A program made the position numbers and the translations under genes. From assembly GCF_001299635.1 (NCBI RefSeq), contig NZ_JRHN01000031.1, forward strand, positions 1 to 64,000: a stretch of DNA of 64,000 bases, given 5' to 3'. This document shows, piece by piece, positions 36,854 to 45,284 of this stretch (within the stretch, counting starts at the first letter, position 1; the number at the start of each line of letters is the position of its first letter). The notes under the pieces were generated by a model. The model had not been told where the DNA came from and searched no databases. It worked only from the letters and a program-made list of their open reading frames with translations. The DNA comes from Clostridioides difficile (GTDB taxonomy: Bacteria; Bacillota; Clostridia; Peptostreptococcales; Peptostreptococcaceae).

Positions 36854-37073
36854 ATGAAATCCTGAAACATACGATAAGGCTTTTTTAAATTCAACCTACA
36901 AATGAAATACGGGAGACCGTGTCTAGTAAATTATAACATGCCTGTTTAGTTTGGACGTTAAAAGTTACTGGCAAGTCACCCACCTGGGAGTGCCTAGGGT
37001 GTGAATTTACTTAGCCACCGGTGTTTCGGGACAAAAAAAGTGCTACTATTTCAAATAGTAGTACTTTTTTTAT
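36854..37073 (+). ncRNA. ssrS: Structured small RNA, probably 6S RNA (ssrS)
   Basis: A gene-free 478-base gap holds a unit with its own promoter and terminator. A 10-bp closing stem joins UCCUGAAACA (36860-36869) to UGUUUCGGGA (37022-37031). GGCU/AGCC and GUAAAUU/AAUUUAC helices follow inward, bracketing a large open middle with an ACGG-GAGA-CCGU hairpin on the 5' side (about 36908-36919) and a CACCC/GGGUG, CCU/AGG apical part. This rod with a central bubble of about 180 nt, and the UCCUG/CGGGA end motif, fit 6S RNA, which binds RNA polymerase. A riboswitch for cdeC is less likely because a terminator and a new promoter intervene. Identification is from remembered consensus only. Confidence 0.6.
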
Positions 37074-37074
37074 T
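37033..37074 (+). terminator. Terminator of the 6S-like RNA
   Basis: AAGTGCTACTATT and AATAGTAGTACTT pair (one mismatch) around TCAA, followed by seven Ts. Confidence 0.85.
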
Positions 37075-37130
37075 AAAATGCATTTTTCTACTAAATATAT
37101 CTAATTATTGATAAATTTAAAAAGCTAAGT

Positions 37131-37159
37131 AACAATTAAGTTTATAAGAGCATAGTATT
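37131..37159 (+). promoter_or_regulatory. Sigma-K-like promoter for cdeC
   Basis: AACA, 16 bases, then CATAGTATT (37151-37159), nearly identical to the site before the Cys-rich pair. The predicted start near 37166 coincides with GGCTT-CAAA-AAGCC (37165-37178). A larger imperfect stem (about 37159-37193) could also form before the GGGAGGG ribosome site. Confidence 0.55.
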
Positions 37160-37219
37160 AATTAGGCTTCAAAAAGCCGAAGACTTAATTACAATAGCTT
37201 ACAGGGAGGGCAATGAAAA

Positions 37220-38437
37220 ATGCAAGATTATAAAAAAAATAAAAGAAGAATGATAAATCAGCCAATGCCTACAATTAGTGAGGAAGAAGTGTATACAGAG
37301 GAAATGAGTTCAGAAGATATGAGAGGATTTAAAAAATCTCATCATCACAATAATGGATGTAATAATGATAATAAGTGTGAATGTCATGATGATTGCAAAC
37401 CTAATCCATGCAATCCATGCAAACCTAACCCATGCAATCCATGCAAACCTAATCCATGTGATGACCATTGTGAATGCCATGACCATTGTAAATGTGATTG
37501 TGAACCATGCCAAATGGATTCTGATGAATGTTTTGAAAACAAATGTGGACCAGATTGCTGTAATCCTATATCACCAAAAAATTTCTCAGTATCAAATGCA
37601 GTGCCATTTGCAATAGAGGCTAGTAGAATATTTGATACTATGCAATTCCAAACATTTACAGATGCAACTGGACCAAATGGAGAGCCATTAACTTTTGAAA
37701 CAGAAGTAGTAGAAGTATTTGGTTCAGTTCCAAGTGCAGGTCAAGCAAGTGTAACTATAGAAAAAATATGCTTAAGTAATGATGGAATAGTTATAGACAC
37801 AGGAATGACAACTTTAGAAGATTTCGATTTAGACCCATTAGGAGATATAGTAGGAAGAAACTGTGAAACAACTTTTGAATTTGCAGTATGTGGTGAAAGA
37901 AACGCTGAATGTTGTAGACAAGGAAAAGGCAAATCAGTAGCTTATAAACAAAGAGGATTAACTGTAGCAGTTCGTAATTTAGTATTAGAGCTAAGAGGTA
38001 GATGTGGATGTACAGAATTCGTTGCATTAGCTTTCCCAGCAGTCAGAGCAGGAGGTGGATGTAAGAGAAGAGTTGATTATGTAGAATTTACTTTTAATAC
38101 ACTTTCAGCACCAATATGCTTACCAGCTGACGGAAGAGCTGTTACTCTAAGACAAGAATATCAAACTAACTTAACTGTAGATTGTATAGGAAAATCTATA
38201 TTAAAATTAGAATGTAATGAATGTTGTGAACCTTTCTATGAATTAATAATACCAAATGATATAGATTTAGTACTTTGCTTACAAGAAACAGTTAGCACAT
38301 TAATAAGTGAACAAATAGTAGTTTTAGCATCACCAAATCCAATCCAACCAAGACTTGTTGATACTTTCTCTAAAGTATGTGATTTTTCGCAATGTGGACC
38401 TCATCATGGAAGTGGAAAGCCTAGTTGCCACAGATAG
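37220..38437 (+). CDS. cdeC: Exosporium Cys-rich morphogenetic protein CdeC
   Basis: 405 aa, the length recalled for CdeC; start after CAGGGAGGG. It is known to be needed for assembly of the C. difficile exosporium and normal coat. By my count there are 36 Cys (about 9%). The N-terminus is hydrophilic, with a His/Asn run (HHHNNGCNND). Residues about 59-80 are a tandem CKPNPCNP repeat. Next come CEC-HDHC-KCDC clusters (to about residue 115), then a beta-rich globular part with CGCTE, ECCRQ and NECCE pairs, and a C-terminal GPHHGSGKPSCHR. No signal peptide, as expected for a mother-cell spore layer protein. It is followed by a terminator. Confidence 0.92.
   Translation: MQDYKKNKRRMINQPMPTISEEEVYTEEMSSEDMRGFKKSHHHNNGCNNDNKCECHDDCKPNPCNPCKPNPCNPCKPNPCDDHCECHDHCKCDCEPCQMDSDECFENKCGPDCCNPISPKNFSVSNAVPFAIEASRIFDTMQFQTFTDATGPNGEPLTFETEVVEVFGSVPSAGQASVTIEKICLSNDGIVIDTGMTTLEDFDLDPLGDIVGRNCETTFEFAVCGERNAECCRQGKGKSVAYKQRGLTVAVRNLVLELRGRCGCTEFVALAFPAVRAGGGCKRRVDYVEFTFNTLSAPICLPADGRAVTLRQEYQTNLTVDCIGKSILKLECNECCEPFYELIIPNDIDLVLCLQETVSTLISEQIVVLASPNPIQPRLVDTFSKVCDFSQCGPHHGSGKPSCHR
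37394..37459 (+). repeat. 24-base tandem repeat inside cdeC
   Basis: Two full units (37394-37417 and 37418-37441) encode CKPNPCNP and differ at one silent base. A third, partial unit (37442-37459) encodes CKPNPC. The near-identity suggests copy number can change. Confidence 0.9.
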
Positions 38438-38485
38438 ATAGGTAGATATATAGACAGTTTAAATTATAAATAAAAATCATCTTAA

Positions 38486-38537
38486 GGAAGGCTACCAATG
38501 TAAATTATTTACTTTGGTAGCCTTCACGTTTTTATAA
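38486..38537. terminator. Terminator between cdeC and spoVB
   Basis: GAAGGCTACCAA and TTGGTAGCCTTC form a perfect 12-bp core stem, extended by ATGTAAA/TTTACTT-type pairing. A T run follows after CACG. It separates convergent genes. Confidence 0.8.
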
Positions 38538-39860
38538 CTAGTGTATAGATTTTAGTGATTTAAAAAGTACTATAGTATGTAATAGACAAGTAAATATTGA
38601 TACTATTGTCATTGTGTATATGTATGCATAGATATTAAGTCCAGGTATAGGAAGAAATACGTATAGAGCCACAAGTTGAATTAACATACCAGTGATAGTA
38701 TTTATACTTGAAGCCAACTCTTTTCTTATTGAATGTAAAATGCCAGACAGAGTTTGGTTTAATGACATAAATAGTGGAACTAAAAACATAGCTTTTAAAT
38801 ATTCTCCAGCAAGTTTATTTTTAAATACTAGTATACACAAATCTTTTCCAAAGAAATAAAAAAATATTGATGATAGTATACCTACAAACAAAGTTAGAAG
38901 TACAGAGTATTTGATTTTTTTCAATACACTCTTACGTTTTCTTAAAGCCATTTCTTGAGATATAGTAGGTATCAAGTTTACAATAAGTGCTGAACCAACA
39001 GTAAAAGGCAAAAATATAAAAGGCATTACCATTCCACTGACAACACCATACATACTTAATGACTGCTGATAAGTCATTCCTGATAATGCTAATCTTGATG
39101 GTATCATCATAGAGCTGATAGACTGTAAAAGTATGTTTGACATTCTATTGCAAGTTATGGGAATGGACATTTTTAATGTTTCCATTGAAGAATTATAAAA
39201 ATCTTTAATACTTATAATATACCTATTGTCAAATGATGAATCTCTCCATAAGCAAATAAGCATGAATATAATATTACTCAATTCACCAATCGATATACCT
39301 AATAGGGCAATATAACAATTCATAGATTTATTATTTATGTACATAACCAGTAAAAAAACGAATAGAATTTTACCAATTTGTTCAATAATTTGTCCAATAG
39401 CAGGGATTTTTACATTCTTTATACCATAATAATATCCTCTTAGTACATTTGAAAGAGTTATTATAACTATCGCAGGACAAACTGCTAGTATAAATAGATT
39501 TAATTTGGCATCTTTTAAAAACTTAAGTGATAAAAAAGAACTATTAAAGGATGCAACTATAGATATAACTAGCGCTACGAAAAATGATATATATAAAGTT
39601 GATATAAATAAAGCATTAGTGTTGTGTCTATCGTTTAAAGCTTTTCTCTTTGCGACTAAACAACTAAGTGCAGTAGGTATACCTGTTGTTGTAACAGCTA
39701 AGCAAATCATTAAAAAGTTAAAAATCATATGGTAAATACCTAGACCTGTTTCGCCTAAAGCCCTTGATAAGAATATTTTATATAAAAAGCCAAATATCCT
39801 TACAATAAAATTAGATATAAATAGAATAACTGTTGATAGTACTAAATAAGGTACTTTCAA
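38538..39860 (-). CDS. spoVB: SpoVB-type polysaccharide/lipid II flippase
   Basis: 440 aa, about 14 membrane helices (MOP superfamily, MurJ/SpoVB branch). Recognised from the SNFIVRIFGFLYKIFLSRALG start, GLGIYHMIFNFL, TGIPTALS, LRGYYYG, QSLSMYGVVSGMVMPFIFLP and the late LSGILHSIRKE motif. SpoVB moves lipid-linked precursors for spore cortex peptidoglycan. A GTG three codons upstream is inside the ribosome site AAGGAGGTGA, so TTG 39860 with an 8-base gap is taken. It is convergent with cdeC and 51 bases after hisK on the same strand. Other paralogs in the genome could hold the cortex role, so the symbol is moderate. Confidence 0.8.
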   Translation of the reverse strand: MKVPYLVLSTVILFISNFIVRIFGFLYKIFLSRALGETGLGIYHMIFNFLMICLAVTTTGIPTALSCLVAKRKALNDRHNTNALFISTLYISFFVALVISIVASFNSSFLSLKFLKDAKLNLFILAVCPAIVIITLSNVLRGYYYGIKNVKIPAIGQIIEQIGKILFVFLLVMYINNKSMNCYIALLGISIGELSNIIFMLICLWRDSSFDNRYIISIKDFYNSSMETLKMSIPITCNRMSNILLQSISSMMIPSRLALSGMTYQQSLSMYGVVSGMVMPFIFLPFTVGSALIVNLIPTISQEMALRKRKSVLKKIKYSVLLTLFVGILSSIFFYFFGKDLCILVFKNKLAGEYLKAMFLVPLFMSLNQTLSGILHSIRKELASSINTITGMLIQLVALYVFLPIPGLNIYAYIYTMTIVSIFTCLLHTIVLFKSLKSIH

Positions 39861-39910
39861 AAAAATCACCTCCTTATCTTTTAAATATATTCACAAGGAG
39901 GCGTAAAAAT

Positions 39911-40705
39911 TTATAATTTTATAAATTCTGGTTTCAATTTATTAAATTTAGATACATATTTAAAGCCCATATTTTTTAGCAGTGTATATATGTAATCGAA
40001 TTCATAGGCAATTTGACTTACATGATGTGAATCTGAACCTGTAGTTATGATTTCTCCTCCTAAGTCTTTATACATTTGAAGGATATATCTAGATGGAGTC
40101 AAATCTGGAAGGTTGTATCTGTAGCAAGATGTATTTATCTCAATACCTTTACCATCATAAATAGCTTGTTTAAGAATTTCCTCAATTATATCAGAAAACA
40201 ATCTATCATCTAAAATAGTATCATAAGGAGCATATCTTTTAATTAAATCTAAGTGACCTAAAATAGAGTAATCCTTGTAATTTTTAACAATATTATATAA
40301 GTAAAGGTAGTAATTTTCATAAACTTCATGCTGAGTTTTATCTTTAAAATAGCTACCAAGATATAAGTCCATTGTATCTATAGCATGGATAGAACATATT
40401 ATAAAGTCTAATGGATATTGATTAGCTTCTTTTCTATAGGTATCTATTAATTGAGTCTGAACTCCAAACTCAATTCCCTTTTTTATTGATATTTTATCCT
40501 TATATTTATTTTGAAGAGTTTCTAGACTTTTAAAATAATCTTCATAGACAATTGAGAAAGAATCATCAGCATAAACATCATAATCAACATGGTCTGTGAA
40601 ACAAATTTCATTTAAACCAAGTTCAATAGATTTTTTTATCATTTCTTCCATTGTAGATTTTCCATCAGTAGAGAAACTTGAGTGCATGTGATAGTCGTAA
40701 AACAT
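39911..40705 (-). CDS. hisK: Histidinol-phosphatase, PHP family
   Basis: 264 aa, start after AAAGGGG. PHP-fold phosphatase. Metal ligands are visible in DYHMHSSFSTDG (H6, H8), CFTDHVDYD, SIHAID, LGHLDLIKRY and TTGSDSHH. It matches the HisK/HisJ group that removes phosphate from histidinol-phosphate in the cytoplasm. No other his gene is nearby, so it is either an isolated His pathway member or a phosphatase for another sugar or polyol phosphate. It is probably cotranscribed with spoVB. Confidence 0.75.
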   Translation of the reverse strand: MFYDYHMHSSFSTDGKSTMEEMIKKSIELGLNEICFTDHVDYDVYADDSFSIVYEDYFKSLETLQNKYKDKISIKKGIEFGVQTQLIDTYRKEANQYPLDFIICSIHAIDTMDLYLGSYFKDKTQHEVYENYYLYLYNIVKNYKDYSILGHLDLIKRYAPYDTILDDRLFSDIIEEILKQAIYDGKGIEINTSCYRYNLPDLTPSRYILQMYKDLGGEIITTGSDSHHVSQIAYEFDYIYTLLKNMGFKYVSKFNKLKPEFIKL

Positions 40706-40814
40706 AAATATTTCCCCTTTTTATAAAAATTTTGGTATTATATATACATACTAAATAATATCAAATATATGGGAAAGCATCAATAAAATATAAATACAAT
40801 GAGCGGTGATAAAT

Positions 40815-42260
40815 GTGGAAAAATACAGAATAGATTTAAGTGAAAAGAAGTTAACTAAATATATACAGATATTTAATCATATAAAAGAATTGATAATAGA
40901 TAAAGAGTTAGTTGAACATGAAAAACTGCCTCCAATAAGAAAATTATCAGAATTTCTACAAGTAAATAATACTACTATAGTTAAAGTATATGAGCTTTTA
41001 GAGAATGAAGGGTATGTATATAAAATTGTAGGTAGTGGAACATTCGTGTCAAGTTCAAATTCTTATAAAAGTGGTGTAGACAACAGAAAAAATAAAAATA
41101 TTGTACAAAGAGAGGATTTAATTCATTTTGACAATGGAAATCCATCTAATGATATGTTTCCTATTGATTCATTTAAAAAAGCTGTAAATATGGCATTATC
41201 TAAAGATGGCAGTTCGATATTTGATTATGATGAAGGTCTTGGCTCTGAAGAATTAAGAGAAAAGATGGTAGAGTATCTAAGTGATGGAAGTATAAAAACG
41301 ACTAAAGAAAATATTCAAATAATATCAGGTGCTCAACAGGGTATAGATATAGTTTGTAAAGGGCTTATAAGTTATTCAGATGTTGTCTTTATGGAGGAAC
41401 CTTCTTATAATGGAGCGATTGAAGTGTTCAAAAGTAGAGGTGCAAAAATAATATCTATACCTATGTTAGATGATGGAATTGATATAGGTATTTTAAAATT
41501 AAAATTGGAAAAAATAAAACCAAGACTTATATATATTATGCCTAATTTCCAAAATCCAACAGGAATATCTTATTCAACATATAAAAAAAAGAAGTTAATA
41601 GAACTGGCAGAAGAACATGATTTTTATATAATTGAAGATGATTTTATAAGTGATTTTACATTTGAATCAAAAGACAATAGGACAGTTAGAAGTTATGATG
41701 ATAAAAATAGAGTGGTGTATATAAAGAGTTTTTCAAAAATACTTATGCCAGGTCTTAGGATAGGAATTGTAGAAATGCCAAATGAACTGCTAAAAAAAGT
41801 TTTATGGGCTAAATACTCTTCAGATATATCAACACCAGGTCTTATTCAAAAATCAATGTATTACTATATGGAGAATTTTGATTGGAAAATTTATTTAAGC
41901 CATATAGAGAAGATATATACTGATAAGTACAAATTGGCAAAAAGCTTGATTAATAATAAATTGAGTGGTAAATTAAAAGTTAGAAAATCTTGTGGAGGAA
42001 TAAACTTTTTTTTAGAATTACCAAGAGGATATACATCCCAAGCATTTACAAGCTTTATGTTGAACAAGGGAGTGTCTGTGCTCCCAGGAACTTATTTTTT
42101 TGACAATTTAGTAGATGATAGATTTTTTAGGATAAACATAGCTCGTCCAAGCATGGAAGAGTTAGAAAAAGGAATAACCATAATCAGTGATAATATAGAT
42201 GAATTTTTTTGTGAATATAAAAACAAGTTAGATATAAAAAGCAATAAATTATTTTATTAA
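40815..42260 (+). CDS. MocR/PdxR-type regulator (GntR HTH fused to aminotransferase)
   Basis: 481 aa. Residues 1-75 are a winged helix of the GntR type (PPIRKLSEFLQVNNTTIVKVYELLE, then GSGTFVS). Residues about 110-475 are a fold-type I aminotransferase domain with the PLP lysine K308 in IKSFSKILMPGLRIG and an NFQNPTG motif. MocR proteins sense PLP or an amino-acid adduct and regulate vitamin B6, GABA or taurine genes. No such target adjoins. A GTG at 40806 lies in the weak GCGGTGAT ribosome site; the next in-frame GTG, 40815, is chosen, with moderate certainty. The following DUF896 and peptidase genes are close and may be cotranscribed. Confidence 0.85.
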   Translation: MEKYRIDLSEKKLTKYIQIFNHIKELIIDKELVEHEKLPPIRKLSEFLQVNNTTIVKVYELLENEGYVYKIVGSGTFVSSSNSYKSGVDNRKNKNIVQREDLIHFDNGNPSNDMFPIDSFKKAVNMALSKDGSSIFDYDEGLGSEELREKMVEYLSDGSIKTTKENIQIISGAQQGIDIVCKGLISYSDVVFMEEPSYNGAIEVFKSRGAKIISIPMLDDGIDIGILKLKLEKIKPRLIYIMPNFQNPTGISYSTYKKKKLIELAEEHDFYIIEDDFISDFTFESKDNRTVRSYDDKNRVVYIKSFSKILMPGLRIGIVEMPNELLKKVLWAKYSSDISTPGLIQKSMYYYMENFDWKIYLSHIEKIYTDKYKLAKSLINNKLSGKLKVRKSCGGINFFLELPRGYTSQAFTSFMLNKGVSVLPGTYFFDNLVDDRFFRINIARPSMEELEKGITIISDNIDEFFCEYKNKLDIKSNKLFY

Positions 42261-42287
42261 ATAAATAGAAGTCTTTAGGAGGAAAAC

Positions 42288-42497
42288 ATGTTTGACAAAA
42301 AGAAATTAGATAGGATTAATGAATTAGCAAAAAAAAATAAAGAGGGAGTTCTTTCAGATGATGAAATCAAAGAAAGAGAACTTTTAAGAAAGGAATACTT
42401 AGAAAATTTTAGGGCACACTTTAAATCAAGACTTGACAGTGTCAAGGTGGTTTCACCAGAGGAATATGAACAATATATGAAAAATAATAAAAATTAA
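42288..42497 (+). CDS. DUF896/YnzC-family small protein
   Basis: 69 aa, start after TTAGGAGGAAAAC. Charged, all helical. RINELAKKNKEGVLSDDEIKE and LRKEYLENFRAHFKSRL are the typical helical hairpin of the YnzC/YlaC (UPF0291) family. YneB-YnzC context in Bacillus links it loosely to the SOS response; the function is unknown. It lies 27 bases after the MocR gene and 19 before the M18 peptidase, with an almost identical ribosome site (AGGAGGAAAAC) before both genes, suggesting one operon. Confidence 0.85.
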   Translation: MFDKKKLDRINELAKKNKEGVLSDDEIKERELLRKEYLENFRAHFKSRLDSVKVVSPEEYEQYMKNNKN

Positions 42498-42516
42498 AAC
42501 TTAATAGGAGGAAAAC

Positions 42517-43911
42517 ATGAACTTAAAGCATGAATTTAAGAATGCATGGGATGTTGAAAGAAAAGAAAATGCTATTGAACAAGTTATGCAATATTCTCGC
42601 AATTATATGGATTTTTTAAGTAAATCAAAAACTGAAAGAATTTCAGTAAAAGAAATTATAAAATTAGCTAAAGAAAATAATTACATTTCAATAGATGAAG
42701 CTATGGAAAAAGGAAGTATAGGTAGTGGTGACAAAATTTATGTTATAAATAAAGACAAGGCAGTAGCACTTTTTGTAATAGGCAAAAATTATATAGAAAA
42801 AGGTATGAAAATTATAGGAAGTCATATAGATGCTCCAAGATTGGATTTAAAACCAAATCCACTATATCAAGAAGGCAATCTAGGTTTTTTTAAAACTCAT
42901 TATTATGGAGGAATAAAAAAATATCAATGGACAGCTATTCCTCTTGCTTTACATGGTATAGTTATATTAAATGATGGAACGAAAGTTGACATATCTGTTG
43001 GAGAAGAAGAAAGTGACCCAGTATTTTGTGTAACTGATTTATTAGTTCATTTAGCTGGAGACCAAATGCAAAAGAAACTATCAGAAGGAATTAGTGGTGA
43101 AGCTTTAAATATATTAATTGGTAATATGCCTTTAAATGATGAAGAAAAAGAGCCTATAACAGCAAATATATTAAAGCTTTTAAATGAGAAGTATAGTATA
43201 GTTGAAGAAGACTTATTAAGTGCTGAAATTGAAGTAGTTCCAGCTGGGAAAGCTAGAGATTTAGGTTTTGATAGGTCAATGGTATTAGGGTATGGTCATG
43301 ATGATAGGGTATGTTCATATGCTGCTGTGAAGGCCATATTAGAAACTGAACAACCAGAATTTACATCAGTTACATTATGTGTGGATAAAGAAGAAGTTGG
43401 TTCTCAAGGAAATACAGGTATGCACTCAAAGTTTTTTGAAAATACTGTGGCTGAATTAATTGCTTTGGAAGGTGATTACTGTGATATTAAAGTAAGAAGA
43501 GCTCTAGCAAACAGTAAGGTTTTATCAGCTGATGTCTCTGCTGGATATGACCCAAATTTTAGAGATGCATATGAAAAGAGAAATTCCGCATATATGGGAA
43601 ATGGGATAGTTTTAAATAAGTATACTGGTTCAAGAGGTAAAGGCGGATGCAATGATGCAAATGCAGAATTTATGTCAGAAATAAGAAGAATTTTTAATGA
43701 AGGAAATGTAGTATGGCAAACTGCTGAACTTGGAAAAGTTGACCAGGGAGGCGGTGGAACTATAGCCTATATATTGGCAAATCAAGGTGCAGAGGTTATA
43801 GATTGTGGTGTTGGAGTTCTAAATATGCATGCACCATATGAGATTGTTTCTAAGGTAGATATATATGAGATGTACAAGGGATATAAAGCATTTTTTAATA
43901 TCAATTTGTAA
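42517..43911 (+). CDS. M18-family aminopeptidase
   Basis: 464 aa. Zinc aminopeptidase of the aspartyl/vacuolar aminopeptidase I type, forming large dodecamers in the cytoplasm. Metal and catalytic residues: H103 and D105 (GSHIDAPRLD), the GYGHDDRVCS Asp, CVDKEEVGSQG (Glu pair) and the late NMHAPYE His. The GGIKKYQW segment and Gly-rich GGGGTIAYI are family signatures. Specificity (Asp, Lys or broad) cannot be read. It supplies amino acids for Stickland-type metabolism. It is followed by a terminator. Confidence 0.9.
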   Translation: MNLKHEFKNAWDVERKENAIEQVMQYSRNYMDFLSKSKTERISVKEIIKLAKENNYISIDEAMEKGSIGSGDKIYVINKDKAVALFVIGKNYIEKGMKIIGSHIDAPRLDLKPNPLYQEGNLGFFKTHYYGGIKKYQWTAIPLALHGIVILNDGTKVDISVGEEESDPVFCVTDLLVHLAGDQMQKKLSEGISGEALNILIGNMPLNDEEKEPITANILKLLNEKYSIVEEDLLSAEIEVVPAGKARDLGFDRSMVLGYGHDDRVCSYAAVKAILETEQPEFTSVTLCVDKEEVGSQGNTGMHSKFFENTVAELIALEGDYCDIKVRRALANSKVLSADVSAGYDPNFRDAYEKRNSAYMGNGIVLNKYTGSRGKGGCNDANAEFMSEIRRIFNEGNVVWQTAELGKVDQGGGGTIAYILANQGAEVIDCGVGVLNMHAPYEIVSKVDIYEMYKGYKAFFNINL

Positions 43912-43940
43912 ATAAATATAAGAATAATAAGTGAATAAAG

Positions 43941-43989
43941 GCTGTTGTATAAACAATTTTAAATTGTTATACAATGGTCTTATTTTTTT
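43941..43989 (+). terminator. Terminator after the M18 peptidase gene
   Basis: TTGTATAAACAATTT pairs with AAATTGTTATACAA (one bulge). TTATTTTTTT follows after a short spacer. Confidence 0.75.
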
Positions 43990-44007
43990 GTAAAATAATA
44001 AAATAAA

Positions 44008-44034
44008 TTGACAACGATTTTATCTTGTTATAAT
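44008..44034 (+). promoter_or_regulatory. Promoter of the PTS operon
   Basis: TTGACA (44008-44013), 15 bases, TATAAT (44029-44034) with an upstream TG (extended -10). TTGTTATA recurs at 44025 and 44049, so a repressor may bind here; the GntR regulator is the first gene. Confidence 0.6.
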
Positions 44035-44093
44035 ATGTAATAAAGAACTTGTTATATAATGTTATAAAAATGTTACATAGGGAGGTGAACAAA

Positions 44094-44846
44094 ATGGATG
44101 AAAAGAAACAAAGAAAAGAGATGGATTTAGAAGTAAATTCATTTGTTCCTTTATATCAACAGCTGTATGACAACATAAAAAAACAAATAGCATCTGGTAT
44201 ATATAAGCCAGGAGATAAACTTCCATCTGAAGGAGACTTATGCAAAGAATTTAATATAAGTCGTATAACTGTGAGAAATGCACTGAATGAACTTGTGAAA
44301 GAAGATATACTGTGTAAAAAACGTGGTAAAGGAACGTATGTAACGATACCAGAGAGAATAGAAGCTACATGTGCAGGAAATAGTTTTACTAATTCTTGTC
44401 ATCGTATTAATGCAAAACCAAGTACACAAATAATATCTGTTTTAATAAAAAAAGCTGATAAACAAGTTGCTGAGGCTTTAAGTATTGAGTTAGAAGAGAA
44501 GGTAATATGTATTAAAAGACTTCGATTAATAGATGAAGTACCTGTTATCTTTGAAGTTGATTATTTTAGGATAGATTATATGTTTTTATTAAAAGAAGAA
44601 TTAGAAGATAAATCTTTAATGGAAGTTATATCTAATAATATAAGTACATTACCTAAGCGTGTAGAAAATATATTTGAAGTAAAACATTCAAACAAAGAAT
44701 ATTCCAACCATCTTAAGTGTGCAAGTAATATGCCATTATTGAAAGTAAGACAATCAGTGTATACAGAGAATAATGATGTTTTATATTATAATGAACAATT
44801 TATAAGAAGTGACAAGTATAAATATGCAGTATCAGCAGAAATATAG
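44094..44846 (+). CDS. GntR-family regulator with UTRA domain
   Basis: 250 aa; ATG 44094 follows GGGAGGTGAAC (the frame is open 45 bases further up but has no ribosome site). The winged HTH is at residues 22-88: YQQLYDNIKKQIASG, GDKLPSEGDLCKEFNISRITVRNAL, RGKGTYV. The UTRA effector domain is at about 105-245, with FEVDYFRIDY and YYNEQFIRSDKY. UTRA regulators bind phosphorylated sugars and usually repress their own operon. Here it leads a complete mannose-family PTS operon, so the PTS product is the likely effector. Confidence 0.87.
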   Translation: MDEKKQRKEMDLEVNSFVPLYQQLYDNIKKQIASGIYKPGDKLPSEGDLCKEFNISRITVRNALNELVKEDILCKKRGKGTYVTIPERIEATCAGNSFTNSCHRINAKPSTQIISVLIKKADKQVAEALSIELEEKVICIKRLRLIDEVPVIFEVDYFRIDYMFLLKEELEDKSLMEVISNNISTLPKRVENIFEVKHSNKEYSNHLKCASNMPLLKVRQSVYTENNDVLYYNEQFIRSDKYKYAVSAEI

Positions 44847-44870
44847 TCTATATTTAGTAGGAGGACAGAT

Positions 44871-45281
44871 ATGAGAAAAATAATATTAGCATCTCATGGA
44901 GAATTTTCAAAGGGTCTTTTAGATTCAGTAAAAATGATAGTAGGAGATTTAGCAAATTGTGTTAGTTCATATAGTTTGTATCCTGGCCAAAGTGCTTCAG
45001 ATTTTGCCTTAGAATTAGAAAAAATAATATTAGAAGAGAAAGAATGTGAATACATAATTTTATCTGATTTATATGGTGCGAGTGTATGCACTGCAATGTT
45101 GAGATTAACTAACTTACATAATGTTAATTTATTCTCTGGAATGAACTTGAATATGGTATTAGAACTTCTTACAAGATTTTCTGATAAATTGACAACTAAA
45201 GATGTAGAAGAATTAGTGAAAGAATCTAGAATGGGAATACAAAGTGTGACATTACAAATTAAAGAAGAAGAGGTATTTTAG
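44871..45281 (+). CDS. PTS system IIA component, mannose/fructose/sorbose family
   Basis: 136 aa, start after TAGGAGGA. Phosphotransfer protein: H9 in ILASHGEFSKG takes phosphate from HPr. The alpha/beta EIIA-Man fold shows in SDLYGASVCTAML and NLFSGMNLNMVLELL. It is a separate polypeptide, not fused to IIB. It lies 24 bases after the regulator and 3 bases before the BtpA-type gene. Confidence 0.88.
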   Translation: MRKIILASHGEFSKGLLDSVKMIVGDLANCVSSYSLYPGQSASDFALELEKIILEEKECEYIILSDLYGASVCTAMLRLTNLHNVNLFSGMNLNMVLELLTRFSDKLTTKDVEELVKESRMGIQSVTLQIKEEEVF

Positions 45282-45284
45282 TTT

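Noticed and set aside
36854-37073. Cobalamin or other metabolite riboswitch controlling cdeC
   Set aside because: The region has its own terminator, and a new sigma-K-like promoter lies between it and cdeC. The conserved blocks of known riboswitches were not found.
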